Origin: Mesorhizobium sp. M4B.F.Ca.ET.203.01.1.1
GTDB lineage: Bacteria; Pseudomonadota; Alphaproteobacteria; Rhizobiales; Rhizobiaceae
Direction of reading: 5' to 3'
NCBI RefSeq assembly: GCF_004791025.1
Contig: NZ_SRUO01000026.1
Span: 1-54,226, forward strand
DNA: 54,226 nt
This document shows, in pieces, positions 38,878 through 47,051 of the stretch. The translations under genes were made by a program, and so were the position numbers. The notes below the pieces were generated by a model, which did no database searches, was not told where the DNA came from, and saw nothing but the letters and a program-made list of their open reading frames with translations. How positions within the stretch are numbered: the first letter of the stretch is position 1; the number at the start of each line of letters is the position of its first letter.

Positions 38878-39780
38878 TCACTGCAGATGCGGCTTCCTGA
38901 GAAAGCTGTTGCGGTCGGCGGATTTCACGCGGAGCCAGGTCTCGCGACCGTCGCGCACCACGCGCAGCGGGATTTCGGAGCCGGCCGGGTTTTGCCAGAG
39001 CTTGCGGTAGAAATCGGCAAGGCCGTCGACCTCCCCGTCCCTGACGTCGGAGATGATGTCGCCCTGGCGCAGGCCGGCCTTGGCGGCGGGGCCGCCTTCG
39101 GTGACGCTCATCACCACCACCACGCCGTTCGACTCGGCCGAGAAGGCGCCGAGCCACGGGCGCGGCGGCTTGACCACCTGGCCGCGCGTTAGCAGGTCGT
39201 CGAGGATCGGCGGCAGAAGGTTGATCGGCACAATCATGTTGATGTCGGCGACTTCGCCGGCGCGGCTCATCTGCAGGCGCAGCGAGCCGACCCCCAGCAG
39301 GTTGCCGTCCTTGCCGAACAGCGCCGCGCCGCCCCATGAGGGATGGGCGGGCGCGATGAAGATCGCCTCGTCGAGCAGATACTCCCAGTAGCCGGCGAAT
39401 TCCTGCTTGGTGACGATATGAGAGCGCACGCTCTGGCCGATGCCGTCGACGAGCGTCACGGCGTCGCCGACCTTGGCCTTGTGGGCGTCGCCCAACGCCA
39501 CCGCCGGCAGGCCGAGCGGCGACAGCGCCTGGACCAGGCCGAAACCCGATTCCTGGTCGTAGGCCAGCGCATGCGCGGGCACGACGCGGCCGTCCTGGTC
39601 GGTCAGCCAGACCTCCTCGGCTTCGGTGATGAGATAGCCGATGGTCAGCACCAGCCCGTCGTCGCGGATGACGACGCCACTGCCCTCGCGGCGCGTGCCT
39701 AGCGTGTTGGCGGTGAAGGCATCGTCGGGAACCGTGGCGCGGACGGCCACGACGGAGCGTGAAATCTGGTCGATGGTCAT
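38878..39780 (-). CDS. HtrA-like PDZ protein lacking the catalytic triad
   Basis: 300 residues. Trypsin-like half (~1-190) then one PDZ domain (~200-280, GGPAAKAGLRQGDIISDVRDGEV). The three catalytic positions of HtrA/DegP appear lost: the His position reads LTIGYLITEA, the Asp position YDQESGFGLV and the Ser position HPSWGGAAL instead of GNSGGP. No signal peptide. So it is likely a binding scaffold or pseudo-protease rather than an active enzyme. Start ATG 39780. A trypsin-like fold alone is supported. Confidence 0.8.
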   Translation of the reverse strand: MTIDQISRSVVAVRATVPDDAFTANTLGTRREGSGVVIRDDGLVLTIGYLITEAEEVWLTDQDGRVVPAHALAYDQESGFGLVQALSPLGLPAVALGDAHKAKVGDAVTLVDGIGQSVRSHIVTKQEFAGYWEYLLDEAIFIAPAHPSWGGAALFGKDGNLLGVGSLRLQMSRAGEVADINMIVPINLLPPILDDLLTRGQVVKPPRPWLGAFSAESNGVVVVMSVTEGGPAAKAGLRQGDIISDVRDGEVDGLADFYRKLWQNPAGSEIPLRVVRDGRETWLRVKSADRNSFLRKPHLQ

Positions 39781-40004
39781 CGGTTCATCCTGGCAAGATC
39801 GTTTCCTCTATAGGTATGGCGGATGGGGGGAGGCGCAAGGGTTGCTCTCCCCTTCCCCTTGCGGGTGAGAACGGAAATGGCTGCGCCTCGACAATAGTTC
39901 AACAAATTTTGGACTTCCCTATTTGACGCGCGCTCGGTCGCACCTAAGTTTAGCTCGAACCGACCGATCAACCCGCACCCCGCCAAACCCCATAAGGCCT
40001 CCCG

Positions 40005-40877
40005 ATGAACCAATACACACCGCCGAAAGTCTGGACCTGGAGCAAGCCCAATGGCGGCACCTTCGCCAGCATCAACCGGCCGATCGCCGGCCCGACGCAT
40101 GAGAAGGAACTGCCTGTCGGCAAGCATCCGCTGCAGCTCTATTCGCTGGCCACGCCCAACGGCCAGAAGGTGACGATCATGCTTGAGGAGCTTCTGGCGC
40201 GCGGCCACAAGGGTGCCGAATACGATGCCTGGCTGATCCGCATCAACGAAGGCGACCAGTTCGGCTCAGGCTTCGTCGAGGTCAATCCCAATTCCAAGAT
40301 CCCGGCGCTGATGGACCGTAGCGGCGAGAAGCCGATCCGCGTCTTCGAATCCGGCGCGATCCTGACCTATCTGGCGGAAAAGTTCGGCGAATTCCTGCCG
40401 AAGGATCCGGCGGCGCGGGCCGAAACCTTCTCCTGGCTGTTCTGGCAGATGGGGTCTGCCCCCTATCTCGGCGGCGGCTTCGGCCATTTCTACGCCTATG
40501 CGCCCGAGAAGATCGAATATGCGATCGACCGCTTCGCCATGGAGACCAAGAGGCAGATGGACGTGCTCGACCGCAGGCTGGCAGAGAGCGAATACCTCGC
40601 CGGGCCGGACTATACGATCGCCGACATGGCGGTGTGGCCGTGGTATGGCGGCCTGGCCAAGGGCCGCAGCTACAACGATGCCCACCAGTTCCTGTCGGTG
40701 CATGAGTATGAACATGTGCAGCGCTGGGCCGACGCCATCGACGCGAGGCCGGCGGTGAAGCGCGGCCGCATGGTCAACCGCCTCTCCGGCGACCCGGCCT
40801 TCCAGTTGCACGAGCGCCACGACGCCAGCGACTTCGAGACGAAGACGCAGGACAAGCTTCTGGCCAAGGCAAGCTGA
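40005..40877 (+). CDS. yghU: Glutathione-dependent disulfide-bond oxidoreductase
   Basis: 290 residues. GST-like thioredoxin N-domain with LYSLATPNGQKVTIMLEE, NPNSKIPALMD and FESGAILTYLAEKF, then an all-helical C-domain (QMGSAPYLGGGFGHFY, YTIADMAVWPWYGG). Matches YghU/YfcG: two glutathiones bind and disulfides of small molecules are reduced. Cytosolic. Length fits the family (about 288). Confidence 0.9.
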   Translation: MNQYTPPKVWTWSKPNGGTFASINRPIAGPTHEKELPVGKHPLQLYSLATPNGQKVTIMLEELLARGHKGAEYDAWLIRINEGDQFGSGFVEVNPNSKIPALMDRSGEKPIRVFESGAILTYLAEKFGEFLPKDPAARAETFSWLFWQMGSAPYLGGGFGHFYAYAPEKIEYAIDRFAMETKRQMDVLDRRLAESEYLAGPDYTIADMAVWPWYGGLAKGRSYNDAHQFLSVHEYEHVQRWADAIDARPAVKRGRMVNRLSGDPAFQLHERHDASDFETKTQDKLLAKAS

Positions 40878-40938
40878 GGGATGAGGAGCCAATCTCCGGG
40901 ATTGGAGTTTGGCCCAGCAATTCCAGGAAGTGTGTTCA

Positions 40939-40967
40939 GTCTCAGCGTTTCCCTGAAACGCTGAGAC
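40939..40967. terminator. Perfect 13-bp inverted repeat between convergent genes
   Basis: GTCTCAGCGTTTC, loop CCT, GAAACGCTGAGAC. Between yghU and the gene at 40971, which converge, so it is likely a bidirectional terminator although there is no U-run. Confidence 0.65.
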
Positions 40968-40970
40968 GCC

Positions 40971-41225
40971 TCAAAGCATCGCCGACAGCAGCAGCATGGC
41001 GCCGACGCCCGCCATCAGCAGGCCCGGCCAGTTCCGCGACAGACCGAGGAAACCGAGTCCGCGCCGCCGCGGCTCGAGTGTCGGCGCGGCCAATCTTGAC
41101 GCCGTCCGGTCGGTGGCTGTGCCGAGCGGTGTCGGCTCGCTGAGCCGCCCGCGCCCGAGCGCCGCGCCGGCCATATAGACGACGCCGGCAACGACCAGCA
41201 GCGCACCGATGAGGATCATCGTCAT
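40971..41225 (-). CDS. Small two-TM protein
   Basis: 84 residues from ATG 41225 (AAGGAGAGCAGGG). An N-terminal segment (ILIGALLVVAGVVYMAGAAL), a basic Pro/Arg linker (PTLEPRRRGLGFLGLSRNW) and a second segment (GLLMAGVGAMLLLSAML). Similar to short DUF2905-like proteins, which also have two TM segments, but not certain. Function unknown. Confidence 0.65.
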   Translation of the reverse strand: MTMILIGALLVVAGVVYMAGAALGRGRLSEPTPLGTATDRTASRLAAPTLEPRRRGLGFLGLSRNWPGLLMAGVGAMLLLSAML

Positions 41226-41303
41226 CCCTGCTCTCCTTGGGTTCAGAGCCCGGTGCGAATGAAACGCCAGGACGCCCCTGCAGGTTCCGGTGTCGCTGCC
41301 CCG

Positions 41304-42509
41304 CTACCCCAGCAGCTTCGCCAGCCGCGGAATGCCCTCGCCCACGGCGCGGCTGTCGGCGAGCGTGAAGCTCAGCCTGAGCGTGTTGCGGCCGGTGCCG
41401 TCGGCATGGAACGCATTGCCCGGCACGAAGGCGACGCGCGCTTCCTTGACGGCGCGGGCAAGCAGCGCCGTGGCGTCGCTGCCCTCGGGCAAGGTGACCC
41501 AGACGAACATGCCGCCATCCGGCCGGCTCCACGTCACGCCCTCGGGCATATGGGCCTCCAGCGCGCCGAGCAGGCCGTCGCGGCGGGCGCGATAGGCGCC
41601 GATCAGCTTGTCGACCTGCTGGTCGAAGATCGCCTCGGCGGCGCGATGCATGGCCACCTGGTTGATCGAGGGGCTGTGGAGGTCGGAGGCCTGCTTCATC
41701 AGCACCAGGCGCTCCACCACGCGGCGCGGCGCGCAGACCCAGCCGACGCGCATGCCCGGCGAGAGGATCTTCGAGAACGAACCGCAATAGAGCGTGCGGG
41801 CATTGTCGATGCCGCCCGAGCGCTGGCAGTCAAGCGCCAGTATCGGCGGCACGCCTTCGCCGTCATAGCGCAGCGCGCGGTAGGCGGCGTCCTCGATGAC
41901 GGCGATGTCGAGTTCGCCGGCGAGGTCGAGCACCGCTTCGCGCTGTTTCAGGCTGAGCGTCTCGCCGGTCGGGTTGGCGAAGTCCGGCACCAGATAGGCA
42001 AACTTCACTTTGCCGCCGGCGGCGGCTGCCGCTGCGTGGTAGGCAGCGGGCGTCATGTTGCCGCCATCTGGGGTCAACCGGTCGTAGCGCGGCTCATAGG
42101 CGTTGAAGGCCTGCAGCGCGCCGAGATAGGTCGGCCAGGTGACGAGCGCGGTGTCGCCCGGCGAAAGAAACAGCTTGCCGAGATAATCCAGCGCCTGCTG
42201 CGAGCCGGAGGTGATGAAGATGTTGTGCTCATCGCAGGCGACGCCGAGCTTGCCCATCTGGCCCGCCAGCCATTTCCTGAGCGGCAGGTAGCCCTCGCTC
42301 ACCTGGTACTGCAGCGCCGCGCCCGCCTCCGGGCCGCCGAGCACCGAGGCATAGGCATCGCTGATGGCGTCGGCCGGAAACAGCGCCGGATCCGGAATGC
42401 CGCCGGCAAAGGAGATGATGTCTGGCTGGTCGAGCAGTTTCAGCAGCTCGCGGATTTCTGACGCCTTCATGCGCGAAGCGCGCGACGCCAACAGGTTCAT
42501 CAGGGTCAA
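41304..42509 (-). CDS. PLP-dependent aminotransferase (2-aminoadipate type)
   Basis: 401 residues; the TTG at 42509 follows GGGAGGTGGGCC better than the ATG at 42500. Fold type I: IISFAGGIPDPALFP substrate loop, QYQVSEGYLPLRKWLA, ITSGSQQALDYLGKLFL, FANPTGETLS, GSFSKILSPGMRVGW with the PLP Lys (SFSK). Class related to AADAT and MocR-like aminotransferases, substrate not readable. Not fused to a GntR domain. Confidence 0.92.
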   Translation of the reverse strand: MTLMNLLASRASRMKASEIRELLKLLDQPDIISFAGGIPDPALFPADAISDAYASVLGGPEAGAALQYQVSEGYLPLRKWLAGQMGKLGVACDEHNIFITSGSQQALDYLGKLFLSPGDTALVTWPTYLGALQAFNAYEPRYDRLTPDGGNMTPAAYHAAAAAAGGKVKFAYLVPDFANPTGETLSLKQREAVLDLAGELDIAVIEDAAYRALRYDGEGVPPILALDCQRSGGIDNARTLYCGSFSKILSPGMRVGWVCAPRRVVERLVLMKQASDLHSPSINQVAMHRAAEAIFDQQVDKLIGAYRARRDGLLGALEAHMPEGVTWSRPDGGMFVWVTLPEGSDATALLARAVKEARVAFVPGNAFHADGTGRNTLRLSFTLADSRAVGEGIPRLAKLLG

Positions 42510-42934
42510 GGCCCACCTCCCAGTGGATGGTCATTCTTGCTCGGGCATGATCTTGTGCAAATCCGGGTTCCCGGTTTCCGCGATCATGCGCATTTAGGTC
42601 AATGTAGCTGACCTATTATCAGGCTCCATCGCCGGTTGGAATAGGCAGAAGGGCGTTCCGCGTGGCCCAGGGAGAAAAAAGCATATCAGCGACGATGCAT
42701 GGAAAGTTGTTGCGCTTCATGACCGTCGATGCAACCGCGCCTTGGGCGGGATTGTCGTCATATTAGAATAGGCGCATATTGCTGAAGGCCGAAGCGTCGC
42801 TCCGGTTGCAAGGCGCTGTCGGCATGGCTGCCGGGCGGTCGAGGCCACGTCAAATGTCAGTGAAAGGACAAGCAACTCGGGTGCTGCTCAAACAATCCGG
42901 CAGCCCGGGACAATGATATTTGGAGGAGATACCC
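42510..42934. other. 425-bp gap
   Basis: Contains a GCATGATC...GATCATGC palindrome (42545-42589), separately listed, and no convincing gene. A 23-codon frame near 42694 lacks a ribosome site. The promoter of the GYD gene (42935) must lie near the end; TGGAGGAGATACCC gives a strong ribosome site for it. Confidence 0.5.
42545..42589. repeat. Dispersed rhizobial palindrome, GCATGATC type
   Basis: GCATGATC and GATCATGC flank about 29 bases with GTTCCCGGTTTCC. The design GCATGATCTTGT...CCGG...GATCATGC is recurrent in Mesorhizobium intergenic regions as I recall, usually at gene ends. Confidence 0.6.
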
Positions 42935-43249
42935 ATGAAGGTCACCGTGTTGGCAAATTATGCATCCCACGCCGCCAAAGGACTGATGCAGGGCTCGGAC
43001 CGGCAAGCTGCAGTCAAGGCGCTTTTTGAAAGCGTCGGCGGCAAGATGACCGGCTTGATGTTCACGCGCGGCGCCTATGACGTCGTCGTCAATGGTGAGG
43101 TGCCGGACCAGGCTGCCGGGATGGGCATCGCCCTTGCCGTGCGGGCAAGCGGCTCGTTGAGCGACTTTGTCATCCTCGAAGAACTCGACATGAAGGCCGT
43201 GCTCGCGGCCGCCAACAAGGCTGCCGGCGCCTACAAGCCAGCCGGCTGA
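42935..43249 (+). CDS. GYD-domain protein
   Basis: 104 residues, TGGAGGAGATACCC before ATG 42935. N-terminal VTVLANYASHAAKGLMQGSDRQAAVKALFESVGG and the RGAYDVVVNGEVPDQAAGMGIALAVRASG block define the GYD family, ferredoxin-like small proteins of unknown activity. It precedes an ABM-type protein by 22 bp, so co-transcribed. Confidence 0.88.
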   Translation: MKVTVLANYASHAAKGLMQGSDRQAAVKALFESVGGKMTGLMFTRGAYDVVVNGEVPDQAAGMGIALAVRASGSLSDFVILEELDMKAVLAAANKAAGAYKPAG

Positions 43250-43271
43250 CCGCAACCGATCGGAGCAAGCC

Positions 43272-43568
43272 ATGACCGCCTACAACGTCGTCCGCTTTCG
43301 CACCAAGCCAGGCAAAGAGAAGGCCTTCGTCGATGCGCATGAGAAGATCTCACTGACGGCCAAGGGTTTTCGCAAGGGCGCCCTGATCAAGACCGGCGAG
43401 CGCACGTTCTGCATGGTCGGCGAATGGGACGACATGGACAGCCTCGCGGCGGCGCGCCCGTCGATGATCGGCGTCCTCGACACGTTTCGCGATATGCTTG
43501 AAGACCTCGGCGGCGATCTCGGCGTGACCGACCCGGTGTCGGGGACGGTCGTCGCGGAAATAAACTAG
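43272..43568 (+). CDS. Antibiotic-biosynthesis monooxygenase-like (dimeric alpha/beta barrel) protein
   Basis: 98 residues. MTAYNVVRFRTKPGKEKAFVDAHEKI then a strand-rich section (CMVGEWDDMDSLAAAR) and a helix (GVLDTFRDMLEDL). Fits the ABM/dimeric barrel fold. No metal or cofactor site is evident, as normal for this family. Partner of the GYD gene. Confidence 0.7.
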   Translation: MTAYNVVRFRTKPGKEKAFVDAHEKISLTAKGFRKGALIKTGERTFCMVGEWDDMDSLAAARPSMIGVLDTFRDMLEDLGGDLGVTDPVSGTVVAEIN

Positions 43569-43666
43569 GGCGCGTCGCCAATCTGCGATGGCCGGGCCGC
43601 CGGGCGCTCGGCCGTCGCCGTTCGGCTGGACGCGCGGCGGCATGTCGATCGCCGCGCGCCGGCCTC

Positions 43667-43822
43667 CTAGAACGGCAGCCGTATTTCGTGGGGCTGAACC
43701 GATTCCGTCCAGCCGATATCCTTCTGGGTCTCAGGCGGCAATTCGTTCAATTCACGCATTGTTTCTTTGTGCCTGGAGGCTCGCTTGAGAGCAGCTCCAA
43801 GCCTGCGAAGGGTTTTGAACAT
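43667..43822 (-). CDS. Small DUF1127-like protein
   Basis: 51 residues, ATG 43822 with CGGAGG at seven bases upstream; too short for simple open-frame scans. Basic N-terminus (MFKTLRRLGAALKRASRHK) then RELNELPPETQKDIGW, resembling the ExxxLPDxxLxDIG core of DUF1127 proteins, which in alphaproteobacteria affect phosphate and stress physiology. Role not established here. Confidence 0.65.
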   Translation of the reverse strand: MFKTLRRLGAALKRASRHKETMRELNELPPETQKDIGWTESVQPHEIRLPF

Positions 43823-43989
43823 CGATATCCTCCGTATCGCTGCGGCGCAAAGAGCGATGCTGCCCTCTCACGCCGCACCGGTTTTGCGCCGCGTGTGTAT
43901 CCGATCGATTGCACGAGAACGGTGAAAGACTTCACAAAACAGGCCAGCGCGAAACATTTGCATACAAATTGATTTGGAGTACGCGCGGC

Positions 43990-45180
43990 CTACAACACCG
44001 CCCCATCTTTCGCCACCACCCTGCCCGCCCGGTACACCGTACGCTCCCCTGGCACCGCCACCACCGCCTCCGGCACATGTTCGGCTTTGAGCACCACGAA
44101 ATCTGCTCTGGCGCCGACTTCGATGCCGTAGCCTTCGAGCCCAAGCGCCTTCGCGCCGGCATAACTCACCACGTCATAGGCGGCTTCCAGCTCCCAATCC
44201 TCGTAGAAGCCGGAGCGGTAGCCGATCATGCTGGCGCGGTTCAGCATGTCGCCATCGCCATAGGGCCACCAGGAATCGCGGATGTTGTCGGAGCCGCTGA
44301 AGACGGTGACACCGGCCTTGCGCAGTGCCGCCACCGGCGGGAAGGCGTGGTTGCCGGGCGCGTCGGTCATGATGGCGACGCCTGAGGCGGCGAGCATGTC
44401 GCCGGCCCTGGCCAGCGCGTCGGCCGGGATGTCGCCCAGCGCGTAGGCGTGGCTGACGGCGACGTTGCCGCCCATGCCCAATGCCGTGGTCCGCGCCGCG
44501 ATCTCCTCGATCTGGAACAGGCCGAGCGTGCCGCCATCGTGCAGATGGATGTCGACGCCGACGCCATGCTTTCCGGCGAGGCCGAACACCACGTCGAGAT
44601 GGGCCTTCACATCGCGGTCGAAGCTCGCCGGGTCGAGCCCGCCGACGAGGTCGCAGCCGAGCCTTAGAGCTTCGTCCAAGAACTCCGGCGTGCCGGGCGA
44701 CGACAGAATGCCGCTCTGCGGGAAGGCGACGAGCTGGATGTCGATCAGCTCGCGATATTTCTCGCATATGGCGAGGATCACTTCGAGATGCTTCAAGCCG
44801 ACCGAACCGTCGACCATGACGTGACTGCGCATGGCGAGGCTGCCGTGGCCGATGCACAGCTCGAGCTGGTTTTTCGCGCGCTCTGCCATCGGTGCGGCCG
44901 CGCTGAGGTTGCGCGCCTGGAAGGCAACGCGCTCGCGCACGTCGAAGCCGTTGGTGCAGGGAATGTGCGGTCGCCAGGCATCGCCGTAGAAGGAGGTGTC
45001 GAGATGGATATGCCCCTCGACGAAGCCCGGCAGCACGAGCTGGCCGCCGAGATCCGTGCCCGCCGACAGGCCGGCCGCTGAGGCGGGCGTGATGGCGTTG
45101 AAGCGCCCGTCCATAACATGGAGGTCGACCAGCGAGCCATCGGCCAGCCTGGCTTTGCGGAAAATCGTCTGTTCGGTCAA
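43990..45180 (-). CDS. Amidohydrolase, cytosine-deaminase-like
   Basis: 396 residues, TTG 45180 (GGATCGGTCAAG-like context; ATG absent nearby). TIM-barrel with HxH in GFVEGHIHLDTSF, His in DIHLHDGG, His in SHAYALGD and Asp in SGSDNIRDSW, and a C-terminal beta-sandwich (ADFVVLKAEHVPEAVV). Metal-dependent deamination of cytosine or related rings; substrate not certain. Alone in its orientation with a 500-bp gap upstream. Confidence 0.85.
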   Translation of the reverse strand: MTEQTIFRKARLADGSLVDLHVMDGRFNAITPASAAGLSAGTDLGGQLVLPGFVEGHIHLDTSFYGDAWRPHIPCTNGFDVRERVAFQARNLSAAAPMAERAKNQLELCIGHGSLAMRSHVMVDGSVGLKHLEVILAICEKYRELIDIQLVAFPQSGILSSPGTPEFLDEALRLGCDLVGGLDPASFDRDVKAHLDVVFGLAGKHGVGVDIHLHDGGTLGLFQIEEIAARTTALGMGGNVAVSHAYALGDIPADALARAGDMLAASGVAIMTDAPGNHAFPPVAALRKAGVTVFSGSDNIRDSWWPYGDGDMLNRASMIGYRSGFYEDWELEAAYDVVSYAGAKALGLEGYGIEVGARADFVVLKAEHVPEAVVAVPGERTVYRAGRVVAKDGAVL

Positions 45181-45682
45181 GGGCGCCGTCCGGTCTGGTT
45201 GCTGCGCCAGTCGTCGCCGCTCGGCCGGCCAAGGTCAATGCGAGCCGGCCGAGAAACTGTTTCTTGCCGATGACGCAACCGGCGATCGCCATTTTCGCGC
45301 CAGGGTGGCAACTTCCAGGCCCGAATCCGCACAATCCCGCCGGCATATTCCGCTATCGCGGAAGTTCCGCTTCGTTGCCGATATGCGATGGTGTTTTCGC
45401 GGCGGTACGAGCCGCCCTGGTCGACGCGGGCCCGAAAGCACCCCAACATGCGCCCCCGCGGCCCCGTCGACCACGGCCGGCTCTCTTCAAAACGGCCCGC
45501 GCCATTGGCATGGCGCGGTCGTAGAGGGTTTTGGTTTCGATTGGTTCACGGAATGTCCGCTGGACGTTCCGCAATATTATCCAATTCGAAAATGCTGCTG
45601 TTCGAAAAATGCCAAGGGCAGCATCGACGAGATTGAGTGGTGGCAGCCCCCCGCTCCGCCGGTTAAGGCGCCAACAATGCGC
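45181..45682. other. 502-bp gap
   Basis: No gene recognised. Contains an imperfect inverted repeat CGGAATGTCC-GCT-GGACGTTCCG at 45549-45571, next to TTGGTTCACG. A related sequence (GGTTCACGGA or TTCACGGAAC) appears at 19288, 51090 and 14034. Could be a sigma-factor or operator site. Confidence 0.4.
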
Positions 45683-46171
45683 TCAGCCGGCGGAGCCACC
45701 AGCTGCAAAAGCCTCCTTCGCGAGAGCCTGGGCAAACTCAGCCATCAGCGCGCCGTATTCCTCCATCGCCGGCAACGCCGCGTAGCTGTGCACGGCGGGC
45801 GTCGCCGCAAAGGGCAGTCTCTCGCTGGTCCAGGTCTCGACAAAGGGCGTGAACCAGCCTGGATCGTCGAGCATGGTCGGGCGCAGGTTGACGAACCAGT
45901 CGAGCCCCTCCGGCCGGGTGAACATCCAACTCATGCAATGCGGGCAGAAATAGTGGTGCGATGCGCCGTGCAGTCCGCCAATGACCGGCTCGCCTTCGGT
46001 GACCACGAAGGCCTCGCTCGGGATCGCCGCACTCAGCGAATAGGCGCTGGCCGCCATGCGCTGGCAGCCGGTGCAATGGCAGGCCATGGTCAACAGCGGC
46101 GGGGCGGTGACCCGCAGCCGAACGCGGCCGCAGCGGCATCCGCCTTCGGCGGGCAGGTTGAGGCTTGGCAT
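45683..46171 (-). CDS. GFA-family (glutathione-dependent formaldehyde-activating) protein
   Basis: 162 residues. Zn-binding cysteines in GGCRCGRVR, ACHCTGCQR and FCPHCMSW; HHYFC also contributes. The GFA family is named from a formaldehyde-activating enzyme, but most members have unknown substrates. Ends with a Gly/Ala tail. Same strand as the hydrolase upstream (58 bp between), so possibly co-transcribed. Confidence 0.88.
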   Translation of the reverse strand: MPSLNLPAEGGCRCGRVRLRVTAPPLLTMACHCTGCQRMAASAYSLSAAIPSEAFVVTEGEPVIGGLHGASHHYFCPHCMSWMFTRPEGLDWFVNLRPTMLDDPGWFTPFVETWTSERLPFAATPAVHSYAALPAMEEYGALMAEFAQALAKEAFAAGGSAG

Positions 46172-46229
46172 GGTGGGGCCTCCCCGGGTTGGTTGAAGGG
46201 CGCCTGCCTTCTCCCTTCCGGGAGAGGGT

Positions 46230-46772
46230 TCAGCGTCCGCTCAGCGTCGCCGCCGTCGCCAGCTTCGCGCCGGCCTCTTCGAAAGCCGCGTTGTGGCGGG
46301 CGATGATCGCTGCGGCGCTCTCGGCAGGCGTATCCAGCGTCGAGTGCGCGTCGGACACCACGGTGACGCCGAGACCTCGCGCCATCGCGCCCTTCAGGGT
46401 CGCCGCGACGCAGAAGTCGCTCTGGGCGCCGAGCAGGATGACAGCGCCGGCGCCCTGGCCGGCCACCCACTCGCCAAGTGCGGCATTGGAGAAGGCATCG
46501 CCGACACGCTTGCCGAAGGTCGGCTCGTCATCGGCCTGGCCGAGCCCCGGCCATACCGGCCAGCCGCTCGCGCCCGGCGCCAGCGGATCGCCTTGCGGGC
46601 CGTCATGGCGGATGAAAGCGACCTTGCGGCCGGATTCTCGCGCCCAGTCGATCACCGCGCGGGCACGGGCGACAATACCCTCCGCGTCATGGATCGGCGG
46701 CTCGAAGCGGCCGTCGAACATGCCGGTCTGGAGATCGATGACAATGAGCGGAGCAAGGCTGGATTCTGGCAT
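46230..46772 (-). CDS. Isochorismatase-like cysteine hydrolase
   Basis: 180 residues. Asp in IVIDLQTGMF, Lys in TFGKRVGDAFSN and Cys in GAQSDFCVAATLKGA form the expected triad. Smaller and without the C-terminal extension of the protein at 20816. Substrate unknown. Followed by the GFA gene. ATG 46772. Confidence 0.88.
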   Translation of the reverse strand: MPESSLAPLIVIDLQTGMFDGRFEPPIHDAEGIVARARAVIDWARESGRKVAFIRHDGPQGDPLAPGASGWPVWPGLGQADDEPTFGKRVGDAFSNAALGEWVAGQGAGAVILLGAQSDFCVAATLKGAMARGLGVTVVSDAHSTLDTPAESAAAIIARHNAAFEEAGAKLATAATLSGR

Positions 46773-46814
46773 GGGCGGGAAGATAGCGTGGGTGGAGGGT
46801 GGGTCAAGGATGGA

Positions 46815-47047
46815 TGCTTCACCCGAAGGCGGAGATTGGCGAAAGCGGCGATGACAAATGATCTCCCCCCTTGTGGGGGAGATGCCCGGCAGGGCAGAGG
46901 GGGGCGCGAAAGATCGCGGCCTTCGATCACTTGTTCCTCAGAACCCTAAATCGTGCGCCGTAAGATTAGCTGAGAAGTCGGCGGGGCAGCGCCCCCCTCT
47001 GGCCTGCCGGCCATCTCCCCCACAAGGGGGGAGATTGGCAGCTTCAA
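46815..47047. repeat. Type A palindromic repeat, copies 7a and 7b
   Basis: Two full arms in inverted orientation: GATCTCCCCCCTTGTGGGGG ... GCCCGGCAGGGCAGAGGGGG at 46860-46905 and GCGCCCCCCTCTGGCCTGCC ... GGGGGGAGATTGGCAG at 46990-47042, with an ~80-bp spacer. It separates the isochorismatase-like gene from the amidase gene. Confidence 0.85.
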
Positions 47048-47051
47048 CCCC

